DNA of 64,000 nucleotides from Anaerococcus vaginalis (GCA_018363915.1 JAGZMY010000005.1:1-64000), one strand, 5' to 3'. Shown: positions 31,436 to 39,893, counted from the stretch's first letter. Made by a program: numbers and translations. Notes: generated by a model not told the origin, from the letters alone.

Positions 31436-31460
31436 TTTAAAAGCGACAAATAATTGCCGC
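31436..31460 (-). terminator. Terminator of the hydrolase/DUF1294 operon
   Basis: On the minus strand GCGGCAA (31460-31454) pairs with TTGTCGC (31449-31443), with one G-U, around a 4-nt loop and then TTTT. Confidence 0.7.
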
Positions 31461-31477
31461 ATTTAAATAATTTTATT

Positions 31478-31753
31478 TTAAATTCTATTAAATAAATAAA
31501 ATCCAAGAAAAATATGTACTCCTATAAAAATTGGAATGCCTATCATAAATTTTTTGTGACGAGTTTTATGATGAATTAATTTCATGGTAATATACATAAA
31601 AAACGCTCCTCCCATAAAGGCAAATATCAAAAGAATATTTTCCCTTATTCTATTCCTTTTAAATTTTTTTGAAGCAATTTTATCATAAATCACAAGAAAA
31701 ATCGAAATTAAGGAAACAAATATAAAATAAATTATTAAATATTTAATTTTCAT
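31478..31753 (-). CDS. DUF1294 membrane protein
   Basis: A 91-residue membrane protein with three hydrophobic segments. The family pattern VIYDKIASKK, NRIRENILLIFAFMGGAF and HKTRHKKFMIGIP identifies DUF1294; the function is unknown. It overlaps the upstream hydrolase gene by 11 bp, so the two are translationally coupled. Confidence 0.82.
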   Translation of the reverse strand: MKIKYLIIYFIFVSLISIFLVIYDKIASKKFKRNRIRENILLIFAFMGGAFFMYITMKLIHHKTRHKKFMIGIPIFIGVHIFLGFYLFNRI

Positions 31754-32639
31754 TTTTTATCAAATCTTCAAAAATTTCTACAAATTTTTCTTTTTCATCT
31801 ACAAATACAGCATGACCAGAATTTTCAAATTTTATAAAATTAACCTTGTTTGGAAAATATTCAATACTTTCTAAAGCATCGTCAATTGGTATAACCATAT
31901 CTTTGTTTCCATGAATCCATGTGACTTTTTTATTTATTTTTTCAATCAAGCCACTTCCCTTTTCCTTTGTGTTATTGTAGGTTACCATAGCAAGGAGCGA
32001 TTCCAAAAAACACCTTTGTTTTAGAAAATCTTCAGCCATTTTCCTTAAATCATCAGGATTTGGATCGTTGACATTATAAATTGTTTGCCTAAATAAATCT
32101 TCAAAAAAATCAATATCCTTATCTTTTATTCCATTTAAAATAGGAACCGTAAAAGAATGATCGTGTTTGATGTTAAAATTTTTCAAAAAATTAGGAAGTT
32201 TTAATTTTTTATCGTCATCATTTATATCTTTATCTTTTGGCATAACAAAACCCTTAACTCCAACAGAAGCTATCAAAATTAATTGCTTTATTTTTTCAGG
32301 AAACATTCCTGCAAAATCCATGGCAACAAGTCCTCCCAAAGACCAGCCTACAAGAGAAAAATTATCTATATTCAAAGAATCAGCAAAATATTTCAAATCC
32401 TCTGCCCACTCTTTCATTTCCTTGTGCTTATTTTCATAAGAGCTTTCCCCGTATCCAATTAAATCTGGAGCAAAAACTTCAATGTTTTCATCAAGACCTT
32501 CCAATAAATCTTCAAAAAATTGGGAAGATGATTGAAAACCGTGAATCAAAATAACTTTATTTTCTCCACAGCCCACATGTCTATAAGCCATGGTCTCGCC
32601 ATTATCCAATTTTATTTTTTTAAAATCAATTTTACTCAT
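31743..32639 (-). CDS. Alpha/beta-hydrolase
   Basis: A 298-residue alpha/beta-hydrolase fold enzyme. The oxyanion HG is at 33-34 (LIHGFQSS), the nucleophile elbow GWSLGG places S100, and the acid and base are probably in IHGNKDMVIP (about 243-252) and NSGHAVFV (about 277-284). No signal peptide, so cytosolic. The substrate (ester, lactone or haloalkane-like) is unknown. AGGAAAAA lies before the ATG. It is in an operon with the downstream DUF1294 gene. Confidence 0.85.
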   Translation of the reverse strand: MSKIDFKKIKLDNGETMAYRHVGCGENKVILIHGFQSSSQFFEDLLEGLDENIEVFAPDLIGYGESSYENKHKEMKEWAEDLKYFADSLNIDNFSLVGWSLGGLVAMDFAGMFPEKIKQLILIASVGVKGFVMPKDKDINDDDKKLKLPNFLKNFNIKHDHSFTVPILNGIKDKDIDFFEDLFRQTIYNVNDPNPDDLRKMAEDFLKQRCFLESLLAMVTYNNTKEKGSGLIEKINKKVTWIHGNKDMVIPIDDALESIEYFPNKVNFIKFENSGHAVFVDEKEKFVEIFEDLIKNEN

Positions 32640-32691
32640 TTTTTCCTCTGTTTTTATATAATATACTGATATTTTATCAAAAATATGTCTT

Positions 32692-33882
32692 TCAATCTAA
32701 TAATTTTTGGTTAAAATTATCAATAAATATTGCACCAATAGGAGCTGTAATTAAAATTCCCAAAACTGCCATAGATAAAATTATTTCTCCACTAGAAAGT
32801 CCTTTTGCAAGTGGAACTGCTCCAATGGCTGCTTGAACTGTTGCCTTTGGCATATAAGAAAAAACTGTAAATAATTTTTCTTTTTTATTTAAATTTGAAG
32901 TCGAAATTGAAAGCAAAGTTCCCAAAGACCTAATAATAAGCGCCAAAAAAATCATAACAATTGAAATAAATCCAAGTTTTCTTATATAAAAAATATTAAC
33001 TTCAGCTCCAACCAAAACAAATAATAAAACTTCCGCAAAAATCCATAATTTTCCAAATTTTTCTGAAAGTCTTGAAGAAACTTCATCATTTGCCTTAATT
33101 TTGAAAATGCAACTCATAGCTATAACTGCCAAAAGAGATGAAAAAGCAATTTTATCTTTTAATAAATTTTCCATTGCAACTAACAAAAATGAAATAGCAA
33201 GAATTATTATAAGCTTAGTAGAATTTCTTATCATATCGCCTTTTTTATAAAAAAATTCAAAAACGATATATAAAATATAGCCAATAATAGCTCCTACAAT
33301 AATTCCCAAAATTATAGAAATTGGAACATTTACCAAAGAAACCAAACTTACATCTTCTCCCTTTGCCATTGACAAAAATGATGAAAACAAAACAAGAACA
33401 AATATATCATCACAAGATGCACCAGCAAGAATCATTTGTGGGATTGATTTTTCAACTCCTCTTTTTTCCTCAATTAATTTTACCATTCTTGGCACAACAA
33501 CAGCTGGCGAAACTGCTGCAAGAACCGAACCCATTAAGAGTGCATCAACACTTCTTATTTTGAAAAATATTCTTGCAAAAATAAAATAAGCTAATATTTC
33601 AAAACTTGCAGGCAAAAATGACAATAAAATTGCAGATTTTCCTATTCTTTTTAAATCAGAAATATCCAAAGAAAGACCAGCTTTAATTAAAATTACAATC
33701 AAAGCAATTTGCCTAAGCTCTGATGAAATATTCAAAGTCTTTGAATCAATTAAATTTAAAACATTAGGTCCTAAAATAATTCCAGTAAAAAGCATACCAA
33801 TTAGAGCAGGTATTTTTGATTTTTTACAAAAAAATCCAAATATTAATCCAAAAATAATAATTAGACCAAAAGAAACTAACAT
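32692..33882 (-). CDS. Cation:proton antiporter controlled by a fluoride riboswitch
   Basis: A 396-residue CPA-superfamily (NhaP/Kef-like) antiporter with 11-13 transmembrane segments. IPALIGMLFTGIILGPNVL is the classic first half, and the ASCDD motif near 160 holds the paired aspartates of the ion site. It lacks a long cytosolic TrkA-N tail. The ATG at 33882 has AAGGAGGA; an upstream ATG at 33903 lies in the riboswitch terminator region. Na+/H+ antiporters are a known class of fluoride-riboswitch target and are thought to offset the ionic or pH effects of fluoride. Whether this one moves fluoride itself is not known. Confidence 0.88.
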   Translation of the reverse strand: MLVSFGLIIIFGLIFGFFCKKSKIPALIGMLFTGIILGPNVLNLIDSKTLNISSELRQIALIVILIKAGLSLDISDLKRIGKSAILLSFLPASFEILAYFIFARIFFKIRSVDALLMGSVLAAVSPAVVVPRMVKLIEEKRGVEKSIPQMILAGASCDDIFVLVLFSSFLSMAKGEDVSLVSLVNVPISIILGIIVGAIIGYILYIVFEFFYKKGDMIRNSTKLIIILAISFLLVAMENLLKDKIAFSSLLAVIAMSCIFKIKANDEVSSRLSEKFGKLWIFAEVLLFVLVGAEVNIFYIRKLGFISIVMIFLALIIRSLGTLLSISTSNLNKKEKLFTVFSYMPKATVQAAIGAVPLAKGLSSGEIILSMAVLGILITAPIGAIFIDNFNQKLLD

Positions 33883-33901
33883 AAATCCTCCTTTTTGGGA
33901 C

Positions 33902-33996
33902 AAAAAAACTGATGAAATCTGTCCCCAAATAAGTAACAGAAGTCATCAGCAAAATGCGGTTTTAGAAATAATCTAAGGGAGAACTTCATTCCCTTT
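33902..33996 (-). promoter_or_regulatory. Fluoride (crcB) riboswitch with intrinsic terminator
   Basis: On the minus strand the aptamer (33993-33937) reads GGGAATGAAGTTCTCCC, then AAACCGC, then GCTGATGACTTCTG, matching the crcB consensus (paired stem with internal GAUG, AACCGC, GCUGAUGRC). The last part, CTGATGACTTCTGT, can instead pair with ACAGATTTCATCAG (33921-33908), forming a terminator stem followed by seven T. Fluoride binding should prevent the terminator and turn on the antiporter gene. Confidence 0.92.
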
Positions 33997-34000
33997 TAGT

Positions 34001-34029
34001 ATTATAAATTTTTTGAAAAAATATGTCAA
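34001..34029 (-). promoter_or_regulatory. Consensus promoter of the fluoride riboswitch transcript
   Basis: On the minus strand TTGACA (34029-34024), 17 bp, TATAAT (34006-34001), both perfect. It overlaps the end of the glyoxalase gene. Confidence 0.88.
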
Positions 34030-34712
34030 TTTTTAATTTTTATAAATTTCTTGAACTCTTCTAAATTTTTTGCCATAAAAAATGGATTGATTAAAAATTC
34101 TTTTTCAACACTTGTCGGAAGGCTAGGAAGAGATCTTGAAAGTTTATCTTTGGCCTCACTTATTGCATCATCCATAATTTTATCTTTAATAATTCTTTTT
34201 GATGATTCTATGCAATCAATAGTGTATTCATGAGCTGGATAAATTAAAATATTTTTATCCAATTGTTTGATTTTTTGCACAGAATTAAATGAACTTTGAT
34301 AATCTCCAGTAAAAACTCTTCCACATCCCGAAGAAAATATGGTATCCCCACAAAATAAATTTCCATCTACCAAATAAGAAATATGTTCTTCAGTATGGCC
34401 ATTAGTTTTTAAAACTATAAATTTATATCCAAAAATTTCAAACTCATCTTCATCTTTTAAAGTAATATCATTTAAATTTTTCGTTTCATCCGGCCCATAA
34501 ACTCTTACATCTTTAAATTTTTCCTTTAATTTTTTTACTCCACCAACATGGTCCAAGTGCTTGTGAGTTAATAAAATTGCGTACAAATTTTTATCTTTCA
34601 AATAATCAAAACAAGGATTTGCCTCGCCAGGATCAATTAAAATTACCTCATTTTCTTTTTCTATTGTCCAAATATAATTATCTTCAAAAGCTCTAATAAA
34701 ATTTATTTTCAT
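34026..34712 (-). CDS. Metallo-beta-lactamase-fold hydrolase, glyoxalase II type
   Basis: A 228-residue MBL-fold protein. Dinuclear metal ligands are THKHLDH (H50, H52, D54, H55), the histidine of NGHTEEH (about 110), the aspartate of FCGDTIFSSGCGR (about 130) and the histidine of YPAHEYT (about 170). The AHEYT motif and length favour hydroxyacylglutathione hydrolase (GloB) or a bacillithiol/thiol-ester equivalent. AGAGGAG precedes the ATG at 34712, and the longer reading from 34742 is rejected. Confidence 0.85.
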   Translation of the reverse strand: MKINFIRAFEDNYIWTIEKENEVILIDPGEANPCFDYLKDKNLYAILLTHKHLDHVGGVKKLKEKFKDVRVYGPDETKNLNDITLKDEDEFEIFGYKFIVLKTNGHTEEHISYLVDGNLFCGDTIFSSGCGRVFTGDYQSSFNSVQKIKQLDKNILIYPAHEYTIDCIESSKRIIKDKIMDDAISEAKDKLSRSLPSLPTSVEKEFLINPFFMAKNLEEFKKFIKIKN

Positions 34713-34751
34713 AAAAACTCCTCTCAAAAAATTTATACCCAAAAATCATAA

Positions 34752-34776
34752 TAAAAAAAGTAGGCAAAAGCCTACT
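34752..34776 (-). terminator. Hairpin terminator, first copy
   Basis: AGTAGGC (34759-34765), AAAA, GCCTACT (34770-34776) with seven T on the minus strand. Part of its sequence is repeated at 34952-34965. Confidence 0.75.
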
Positions 34777-34965
34777 AGATCATATACAAAGTCAGTTTAT
34801 TAATTCATTATTAATTCAAAAATAAAATTAAGCTAAAACCCATCTCGACTAAGTGAGTGAAGCGAACGCATGGAGAGATCTCATGAGATTTCTCCACTCA
34901 CTGCGTTCGGTCGAAATGGGCATTTTTTTAGTTTATCAACAGTATAGGTAAGCAAAAGCCTACTA
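34764..34965. repeat. Palindromic intergenic element flanked by 14-bp direct repeats
   Basis: GCAAAAGCCTACTA occurs at 34764-34777 and 34952-34965. Between them is a structured block: CCCAT (34839-34843) with ATGGG (34916-34920), TCGAC (34845-34849) with GTCGA (34910-34914), and an inner hairpin GGAGAGATCTC/GAGATTTCTCC near 34872-34895. GTGAGTG, CGAACGC, CACTCAC and GCGTTCG occur in crossed rather than nested order. A T tract follows on the plus strand. It looks like a dispersed palindromic (REP/MITE-like) element that landed in a terminator. Confidence 0.6.
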
Positions 34966-34972
34966 ATTTAAT

Positions 34973-35872
34973 TTATTTATTTTCTTTTGTAGAGTCATTT
35001 CCAAGTGCGAAAAATTTCTTTCTAATTTTTCTTCCTGTTTCTGTTCCTGCTATTCCGCCTATCCCTGTTTCTCTTAAAGCTTCTGGTAAAGTTGCTCCAA
35101 CTTCTCCAGCCGCTTTACAAACTTCATCAAATGGAACTATGCTTGTGATTCCTGCCATTGCCATATCAGCAGAAATAAATGCGTTTACAACTCCAGATGC
35201 ATTTCTAAAAGTACAAGGATATTCTACAAGTCCTGCAATTGGATCACAAACAAGACCTAACACATGCAAAAATGCAAAACTTGCTGCGTGAAAACAAACT
35301 TCTGGGCTTTGATCGTAAAGAAAACATGCTGCAGCTGCTCCCATGGCTGCTCCTGATCCTGTTTCTGCTTGGCAACCGCCTTCAGCTCCTGCAAAAGATC
35401 CATAATATCCAATTATTTTTCCGATTCCAATAGCTGTTAGCATTGCATCAACCATTTTTTCATCAGAAAATCCTTCACGTTTTTTAAGAGAATATAAAAT
35501 CGCTGGCAAAATTCCAGAAGATCCTGCTGTAGGACTTGCTACAATTTCTCCCATTGCTGCACTAATTTCTAGAGTTGAAAATGCCATTGCCATTGCCTCT
35601 GTGACAAAATTTCCTGTAATGGATTTTCCTTCTTTTGAATAAGCGTTCATTTTTTTTGCAAATCCATCAATCATACCCATTGCAGTTTTTGTTTCATGAT
35701 TTAAATTTCCTGTTGCAGATTCTTCCATAACCTTAAACATTTGTGTCAAATTAAATAAAATATCATCTTTATTAATTTGCGATGATTTTAATTCTTCTTC
35801 AAGAACTAAATCTTTGATGTGGACTCCTCTACTTTCACATTCTTCTATAACTTCAGATGCTTTTCTAAACAT
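34973..35872 (-). CDS. sdaAA: L-serine dehydratase, alpha subunit
   Basis: A 299-residue catalytic subunit of the iron-sulfur, oxygen-sensitive L-serine ammonia-lyase, which converts serine to pyruvate and ammonia. Landmarks are SPTAGSSGILPAIL (about 114-127), AEGGCQAETGSGAAM (about 163-177) and LVCDPIAGLVEYPC (about 213-226), which supply the Fe-S cysteines. It starts at the last base of sdaAB, so the two are coupled. Serine fermentation to pyruvate suits the amino-acid-using lifestyle and links to ldh. Confidence 0.94.
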   Translation of the reverse strand: MFRKASEVIEECESRGVHIKDLVLEEELKSSQINKDDILFNLTQMFKVMEESATGNLNHETKTAMGMIDGFAKKMNAYSKEGKSITGNFVTEAMAMAFSTLEISAAMGEIVASPTAGSSGILPAILYSLKKREGFSDEKMVDAMLTAIGIGKIIGYYGSFAGAEGGCQAETGSGAAMGAAAACFLYDQSPEVCFHAASFAFLHVLGLVCDPIAGLVEYPCTFRNASGVVNAFISADMAMAGITSIVPFDEVCKAAGEVGATLPEALRETGIGGIAGTETGRKIRKKFFALGNDSTKENK

Positions 35873-36537
35873 TATCTAACCCCTTCTATATAATTTGCGT
35901 AATCATATCTCTTATTATTTATAATCTCGTCAATAATTTCTACTTCTAATTTTTCATTTAATTCAACAATTAATGTTACTTCATCGTCAGCTTTTACTGT
36001 TTTCATACTTTCAATATTGTAATCATTAGTTGCTAAAAGCTTACTTACTTCATAAATTACGCCTTTTTGTTCTTTGTATCTTAAAATAATTGTTGGGAAT
36101 TTTCCATTATAGGAAATTGACACATCATTAATTTCAATTATTTCTATATTTCCACCACCAATTGATGAGCCAGTAACAGATGATTTTGTTCCATCTGGAT
36201 AATAAAAAACAATTTTTGCAGTATTTGGATGAACCGGTCCCAAATCATCTTTTATAAAATGATATTCAAGACCTTCATCGTCGGCAATTTTAAATGAATC
36301 TCTTAATCTTTTGTCATTTGGTCTAAAACCTAAAACTCCTGCAAGAAGTGCCTTGTCAGTTCCATGTCCCTTATAAGTTTGAGCAAATGATCCATGAAGA
36401 TGAAAATCTACCCTAGTAAAACCGTCTTTTACAATTGATATAGCAACTTGTCCAATTCTTGCAGCTCCTGCAGTATGAGAAGACGAAGGTCCTATCATAA
36501 TTGGTCCAATTATATCAAAAACTCCATACTCTTTCAT
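35872..36537 (-). CDS. sdaAB: L-serine dehydratase, beta subunit
   Basis: A 221-residue partner subunit. The N-terminal domain carries the conserved IIGPIMIGPSSSHTAGAARIG (in parts: GPSSSHTAGA, about 15-24) and HGSFAQTYKGHGTDKAL (about 48-64). The C-terminal ACT domain (about 146-221) starts at FPTIILRYKEQKGVIYEVS and probably senses serine. GGAGG precedes the ATG. Operon with sdaAA. Confidence 0.94.
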   Translation of the reverse strand: MKEYGVFDIIGPIMIGPSSSHTAGAARIGQVAISIVKDGFTRVDFHLHGSFAQTYKGHGTDKALLAGVLGFRPNDKRLRDSFKIADDEGLEYHFIKDDLGPVHPNTAKIVFYYPDGTKSSVTGSSIGGGNIEIIEINDVSISYNGKFPTIILRYKEQKGVIYEVSKLLATNDYNIESMKTVKADDEVTLIVELNEKLEVEIIDEIINNKRYDYANYIEGVR

Positions 36538-36625
36538 AATACCTCCATTTAATTATAAAAACCTTTGCATTATATTACAAAAACTTACATCTAATATTAT
36601 ATTACACTTTTTGATAAAAAAATAA

Positions 36626-36678
36626 AAGCCAATTGATATTATTTTGCTAAAATTTTGCAAAATAATATCAATTGGCTT
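36626..36678 (-). terminator. 22-bp perfect-stem terminator overlapping a stop codon
   Basis: 36626-36647 and 36657-36678 are exact reverse complements (core GCCAATTGATATT / AATATCAATTGGC) around a 9-nt loop. The final codons and TGA of the YwaF-like gene lie inside the upstream arm. Confidence 0.85.
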
Positions 36679-37405
36679 CGATTAGTTTTAATTTTTTAAA
36701 AATATAAAAATTTAAATAGATAGAAAAATTATATAAAATTGCAGCCAATAAAAAATAAATCACAGCTGGTAGTTTATTTAATAAATTTGTAAAAACTGGG
36801 CTATAAGAAAGATAAGCATAATTTAAATTAAATTTCAAATTTATTATTTCAGTTATTAGCAAAAATACATTTACAAATATAAATAAAAATTTCAAATTTT
36901 CTTTTTTTATTTTAATTTTGTCGACTATTAGGAAAAATAGCGAAACCCAAAATACTAAAAAATGTGTCAAAAAGAAATTTACATACATAATATGAGGCCA
37001 TGAATATGGCATTAAATCTGGAAAAATCAAGCCAATTATTCCCCCTATTAGTCCCCAAAAAATTGTAAGAATTTTTAAATTATTTGAATTAAATATAAGT
37101 GCAAAAAATCCACTATAAATACTTATCCTACAAGTGTATAAAGGCAAGGCCTCATTTATTGTATCTTTTCTTACAAAACAAATAAAATATAAAAAACTTA
37201 TCTGCTGAAATGCCAGCAAAAAAATAAAAATAAATCTTACATATTTATATATTTTTTTATTTTCTTTGATTTTTCTTCTGTATTTATATAATAAAATTGC
37301 TACAATTACCATAAAGGCAAATAAAATTAAATGCAAAAAACTATATGAATCAAAGACAAAACCATCTTCTTTTCTTCTAAAAAATTCATCCATAAAATTA
37401 TTCAT
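36668..37405 (-). CDS. YwaF/TIGR02206 family membrane protein
   Basis: A 245-residue protein with seven or eight transmembrane segments. PLYTCRISIYSGFFAL (about 86-101), the GLIGGIIGLIFPD stretch and YVNFFLTHFLVFWVSLFF are characteristic of the TIGR02206/YwaF family. The function is unknown. GGAGTAG lies before the ATG. A single gene, with its stop codon buried in the terminator stem. Confidence 0.8.
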   Translation of the reverse strand: MNNFMDEFFRRKEDGFVFDSYSFLHLILFAFMVIVAILLYKYRRKIKENKKIYKYVRFIFIFLLAFQQISFLYFICFVRKDTINEALPLYTCRISIYSGFFALIFNSNNLKILTIFWGLIGGIIGLIFPDLMPYSWPHIMYVNFFLTHFLVFWVSLFFLIVDKIKIKKENLKFLFIFVNVFLLITEIINLKFNLNYAYLSYSPVFTNLLNKLPAVIYFLLAAILYNFSIYLNFYIFKKLKLIEAN

Positions 37406-37503
37406 TACTACTCCTAAATTTTCTAGCTACTAGCATATAATAATTTTTATTTTTAGTCTATTATTTTTTATCAATTAATAAAATAAATTTTAAATTTCTC
37501 AAT

Positions 37504-37535
37504 AAAAAAAAGCCAAAAGATTTTTTCTTTTGGCT
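37504..37535 (-). terminator. Terminator of the serine hydrolase gene
   Basis: AGCCAAAAGA (37511-37520) and TCTTTTGGCT (37526-37535) form a perfect stem; seven T follow on the minus strand. Confidence 0.9.
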
Positions 37536-37554
37536 AATTTACATATTAAATTTT

Positions 37555-38589
37555 TTAATTATCCTTATCAAATGCTATAAATGCATTAGAAATTCGTCTT
37601 CCTAAATTATGCATTGATTCAAATTGTGGACTGCCTCCATGACTTACTGGTTCATCAAAATCACTCAAAAATGAAATTGCAAAGACACTATCGCCAACAT
37701 CAATTATAGCTATATCATTTTCTATTCCACCATCTGGATATTCTCCCGATTTATTTAATCCCTTAGCTTTTTTTGGCAAATCAGCCAATAATTTTATTTT
37801 TGATGTTGTAGTATTTTCAGACATTGCTTTCATTGCTATATCGCAATGCTCACGGCTAATAATTTCTCCATCATAAATTACAATCAATGCCTTGTTGAGG
37901 TCTTTTGCATTTACAAGATTGGCTTTGCCTCTTCCATGCATTTTTGTATATAAGGCACATCTATTTTTTCCAGTTACCTTATTTATCATTCTCCCTACAT
38001 TTAAACATGCAGTCTTCATATCATTATCGCCAATTTTATCTATTAATCTATCTGTAGATTCATTGTTGGAATCTCTTAACATTAAATAAATATCATCTTC
38101 CACATCTTTTTCATCCAAAATTCCTTCTTCAACTTGCCTATAAGTTTCAAGTGCGATAAAAATTTTAATAGTTGATGCCGCAACTTGTGCATCATTTTCA
38201 TCAGAAGATTTTTTCTCAATAGATATATTAGATTTTCCACTAATTGTATCAACAGCAACTTGCCAATCGCCCTTTAAATTTTCCGTTTCTTCATCAATTA
38301 TTTTTTCAATTTTTGTATAAAGATAATCATCAGTTACTCTTTTGTTTTTGAATTCATTAGAATAATCTTTATCCATTTCATCAGCAAAAGTAACATTTGA
38401 ATCATATAATTTTTCTATATCATTTAAATACTTATCAGATTTAAATCCAACCACGCTATTTTTTGCTGGATGTGGCTGAATTTTTTCTGATTTTTTGTCT
38501 GACTTAGATAATTTAATAATAAAAATTAAAACAAATAGAATTATAATAGCCAAGGCAAAACTAGGAATATTTTTCTTATTTTTTCTCAT
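37555..38589 (-). CDS. Membrane-anchored serine hydrolase of the class A beta-lactamase fold
   Basis: A 344-residue protein with an N-terminal anchor (about 9-28) and an extracellular catalytic domain (about 85-340). The serine beta-lactamase/PBP triad of motifs is complete: STIK (SxxK, about 139-142), SNN (SxN position, about 174-176) and KSG (about 278-280). A class A omega-loop ExxLN is not apparent, so a beta-lactamase, a DD-peptidase-like or a wall-remodelling role are all possible. It should not be taken as a resistance gene without assay. Promoter at 38622-38650. Confidence 0.8.
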   Translation of the reverse strand: MRKNKKNIPSFALAIIILFVLIFIIKLSKSDKKSEKIQPHPAKNSVVGFKSDKYLNDIEKLYDSNVTFADEMDKDYSNEFKNKRVTDDYLYTKIEKIIDEETENLKGDWQVAVDTISGKSNISIEKKSSDENDAQVAASTIKIFIALETYRQVEEGILDEKDVEDDIYLMLRDSNNESTDRLIDKIGDNDMKTACLNVGRMINKVTGKNRCALYTKMHGRGKANLVNAKDLNKALIVIYDGEIISREHCDIAMKAMSENTTTSKIKLLADLPKKAKGLNKSGEYPDGGIENDIAIIDVGDSVFAISFLSDFDEPVSHGGSPQFESMHNLGRRISNAFIAFDKDN

Positions 38590-38621
38590 AGTTCCCCCAA
38601 TAAATATGTACTTCTAATTTT

Positions 38622-38650
38622 ATGCTAGCCCATTTGTAAATTAGTGTCAA
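38622..38650 (-). promoter_or_regulatory. Promoter of the serine hydrolase gene
   Basis: On the minus strand TTGACA (38650-38645), 17 bp, TAGCAT (38627-38622). Confidence 0.65.
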
Positions 38651-38686
38651 ATTTTTAGTGTTTTTTTATAAAATTTATAAATTTAA

Positions 38687-38719
38687 AATAAAAAATTCTC
38701 CTATAAAAATAGAAGAATT
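38687..38719 (-). terminator. Terminator of the LemA-like gene
   Basis: AATTCTCCTAT (38694-38704), AAAA, ATAGAAGAATT (38709-38719). In minus-strand RNA the one mismatch becomes G-U, and T residues follow. Confidence 0.8.
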
Positions 38720-38744
38720 AATTATTGCCTATTAAATTATAAAA

Positions 38745-39440
38745 TTAAATTCCTAGCATTTCATCTGTTATTTGAACTTCTTCACGATAAAATTCTTTAT
38801 CTGTAAATTTTAATGGTTTACGCAATAAAACCAAAGGAAATTGATGAATTAAGCTATTGTAAGATTCAATGCACCTATTTAGTTCAATTTTGCTATTAGA
38901 TAAATAATTTTCGCTATTAATAATTTCATCTAATAAAATTTTTACATTTTGATTGTTGCTAAGTGCTGGAAAATCATTAATAAATTTTCCAAATTCTTGT
39001 GAACTTGTTACAAGCACATCTTCATCGCTATAAGTTTTCAAACGATCTTTAGTATTTTTTTCGTGACGTTCTTCTTTTTTTGTATAACTTGCTTTTGCAA
39101 TATCAATATAAGATTCTTTTTCGTTTTTTTGATGTTTATCTATCAAACGATTTGCCTTGTCAATTAAATCACGATTTCTAATTTTTATAGATTCAAGACT
39201 GCTTGTATTGCTATAAATTCTTTGCTCCAAAGACTTAGCAGCATTATACTGATAAATGAAATTTGCAATAAGAGCACACGCAAATCCAAAAGTCACACTT
39301 GCACCACTAAAAGGTTCTACTGTCATCTCAGCATCATCTGGAGTAATTGTCATAGAAAAAATCATAAGCCAAACAATAGTTAATAAAAATCCTAATCCTA
39401 CAAACACACATACAGATTTAAAAACACTTTTTGATTTCAT
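38745..39440 (-). CDS. LemA-like membrane protein
   Basis: A 231-residue protein. Two hydrophobic segments (about 8-30 and 45-65) open it. A helical, partly coiled-coil region follows, and the C-terminal part (about 145-222) resembles LemA: FINDFPALSNN, ENYLSNSKIELNRCIESYNSLIHQFPL and KFTDKEFY. LemA proteins have an extracellular four-helix bundle and unknown function. The first part does not match a standard LemA, so this is an assignment by the C-terminal half only. GGAGATATT lies before the ATG. Confidence 0.65.
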   Translation of the reverse strand: MKSKSVFKSVCVFVGLGFLLTIVWLMIFSMTITPDDAEMTVEPFSGASVTFGFACALIANFIYQYNAAKSLEQRIYSNTSSLESIKIRNRDLIDKANRLIDKHQKNEKESYIDIAKASYTKKEERHEKNTKDRLKTYSDEDVLVTSSQEFGKFINDFPALSNNQNVKILLDEIINSENYLSNSKIELNRCIESYNSLIHQFPLVLLRKPLKFTDKEFYREEVQITDEMLGI

Positions 39441-39467
39441 AATATCTCCTCAAATTTTTATACTATA

Positions 39468-39496
39468 AATATACAAAAAATACTTAATATAGTCAA
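39468..39496 (-). promoter_or_regulatory. Promoter of the LemA-like gene
   Basis: On the minus strand TTGACT (39496-39491), 17 bp, TATATT (39473-39468). Confidence 0.7.
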
Positions 39497-39545
39497 CACA
39501 ATTAAGCTTAAATTGAAAATCTAAATTTAATTGAAAATTTTAAAA

Positions 39546-39591
39546 TAAAAACAAGAATCTTTAAAAGAAAATGATCCTTAAAAGATTCTTG
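39546..39591 (-). terminator. Terminator downstream of the degraded small membrane gene
   Basis: CAAGAATCTTT (39552-39562) pairs with AAAGATTCTTG (39581-39591); the minus-strand tail is TTTTTATTTT. Confidence 0.75.
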
Positions 39592-39674
39592 ATTTAATAA
39601 AAATAAACAAAAAAGAATTTTATTAATTTTTAAATTTTAATAAGCTATTTAATCTAAGGGGAAATAAATATTTT

Positions 39675-39893
39675 TCATTTAATTTCTTGCTTATTTTTTT
39701 TAGGAACTTGTATAGCCATAAAAATGGAACCAGCAAAAAGAAGTACGCTTGCAATAATCATAAGATAAAAACCTGTTGTGGCAAATTCCATATATTGTTC
39801 AAATGATTGATATTGCAAAATAGCTATAGCTAAATTCAAAACAGAAAATACAATAGTAAGAATTTTTTTATATAATCATTTTTATTTTTCCAT
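39675..39893 (-). pseudogene. Probable degraded small membrane protein gene
   Basis: The frame ending at 39675 encodes a coherent two-helix protein: KKILTIVFSVLNLAIAIL, a short loop, GFYLMIIASVLLFAGSIFMA and a basic tail VPKKNKQEIK. No usable start or ribosome site opens it. In frame upstream an ATG at 39893 is followed by TAA (codon 4) and TGA (codon 6), so the 5' end looks inactivated. It could be a decayed gene, or translation could begin internally at the Met near codon 33. The rest of 39594-39967 holds nothing else recognisable. Confidence 0.4.

Noticed and set aside
37555..38589. Calling this an antibiotic-resistance beta-lactamase.
   Set aside because: The three serine-enzyme motifs are present but an omega-loop glutamate is not evident and the protein is anchored; wall-related roles are equally likely.
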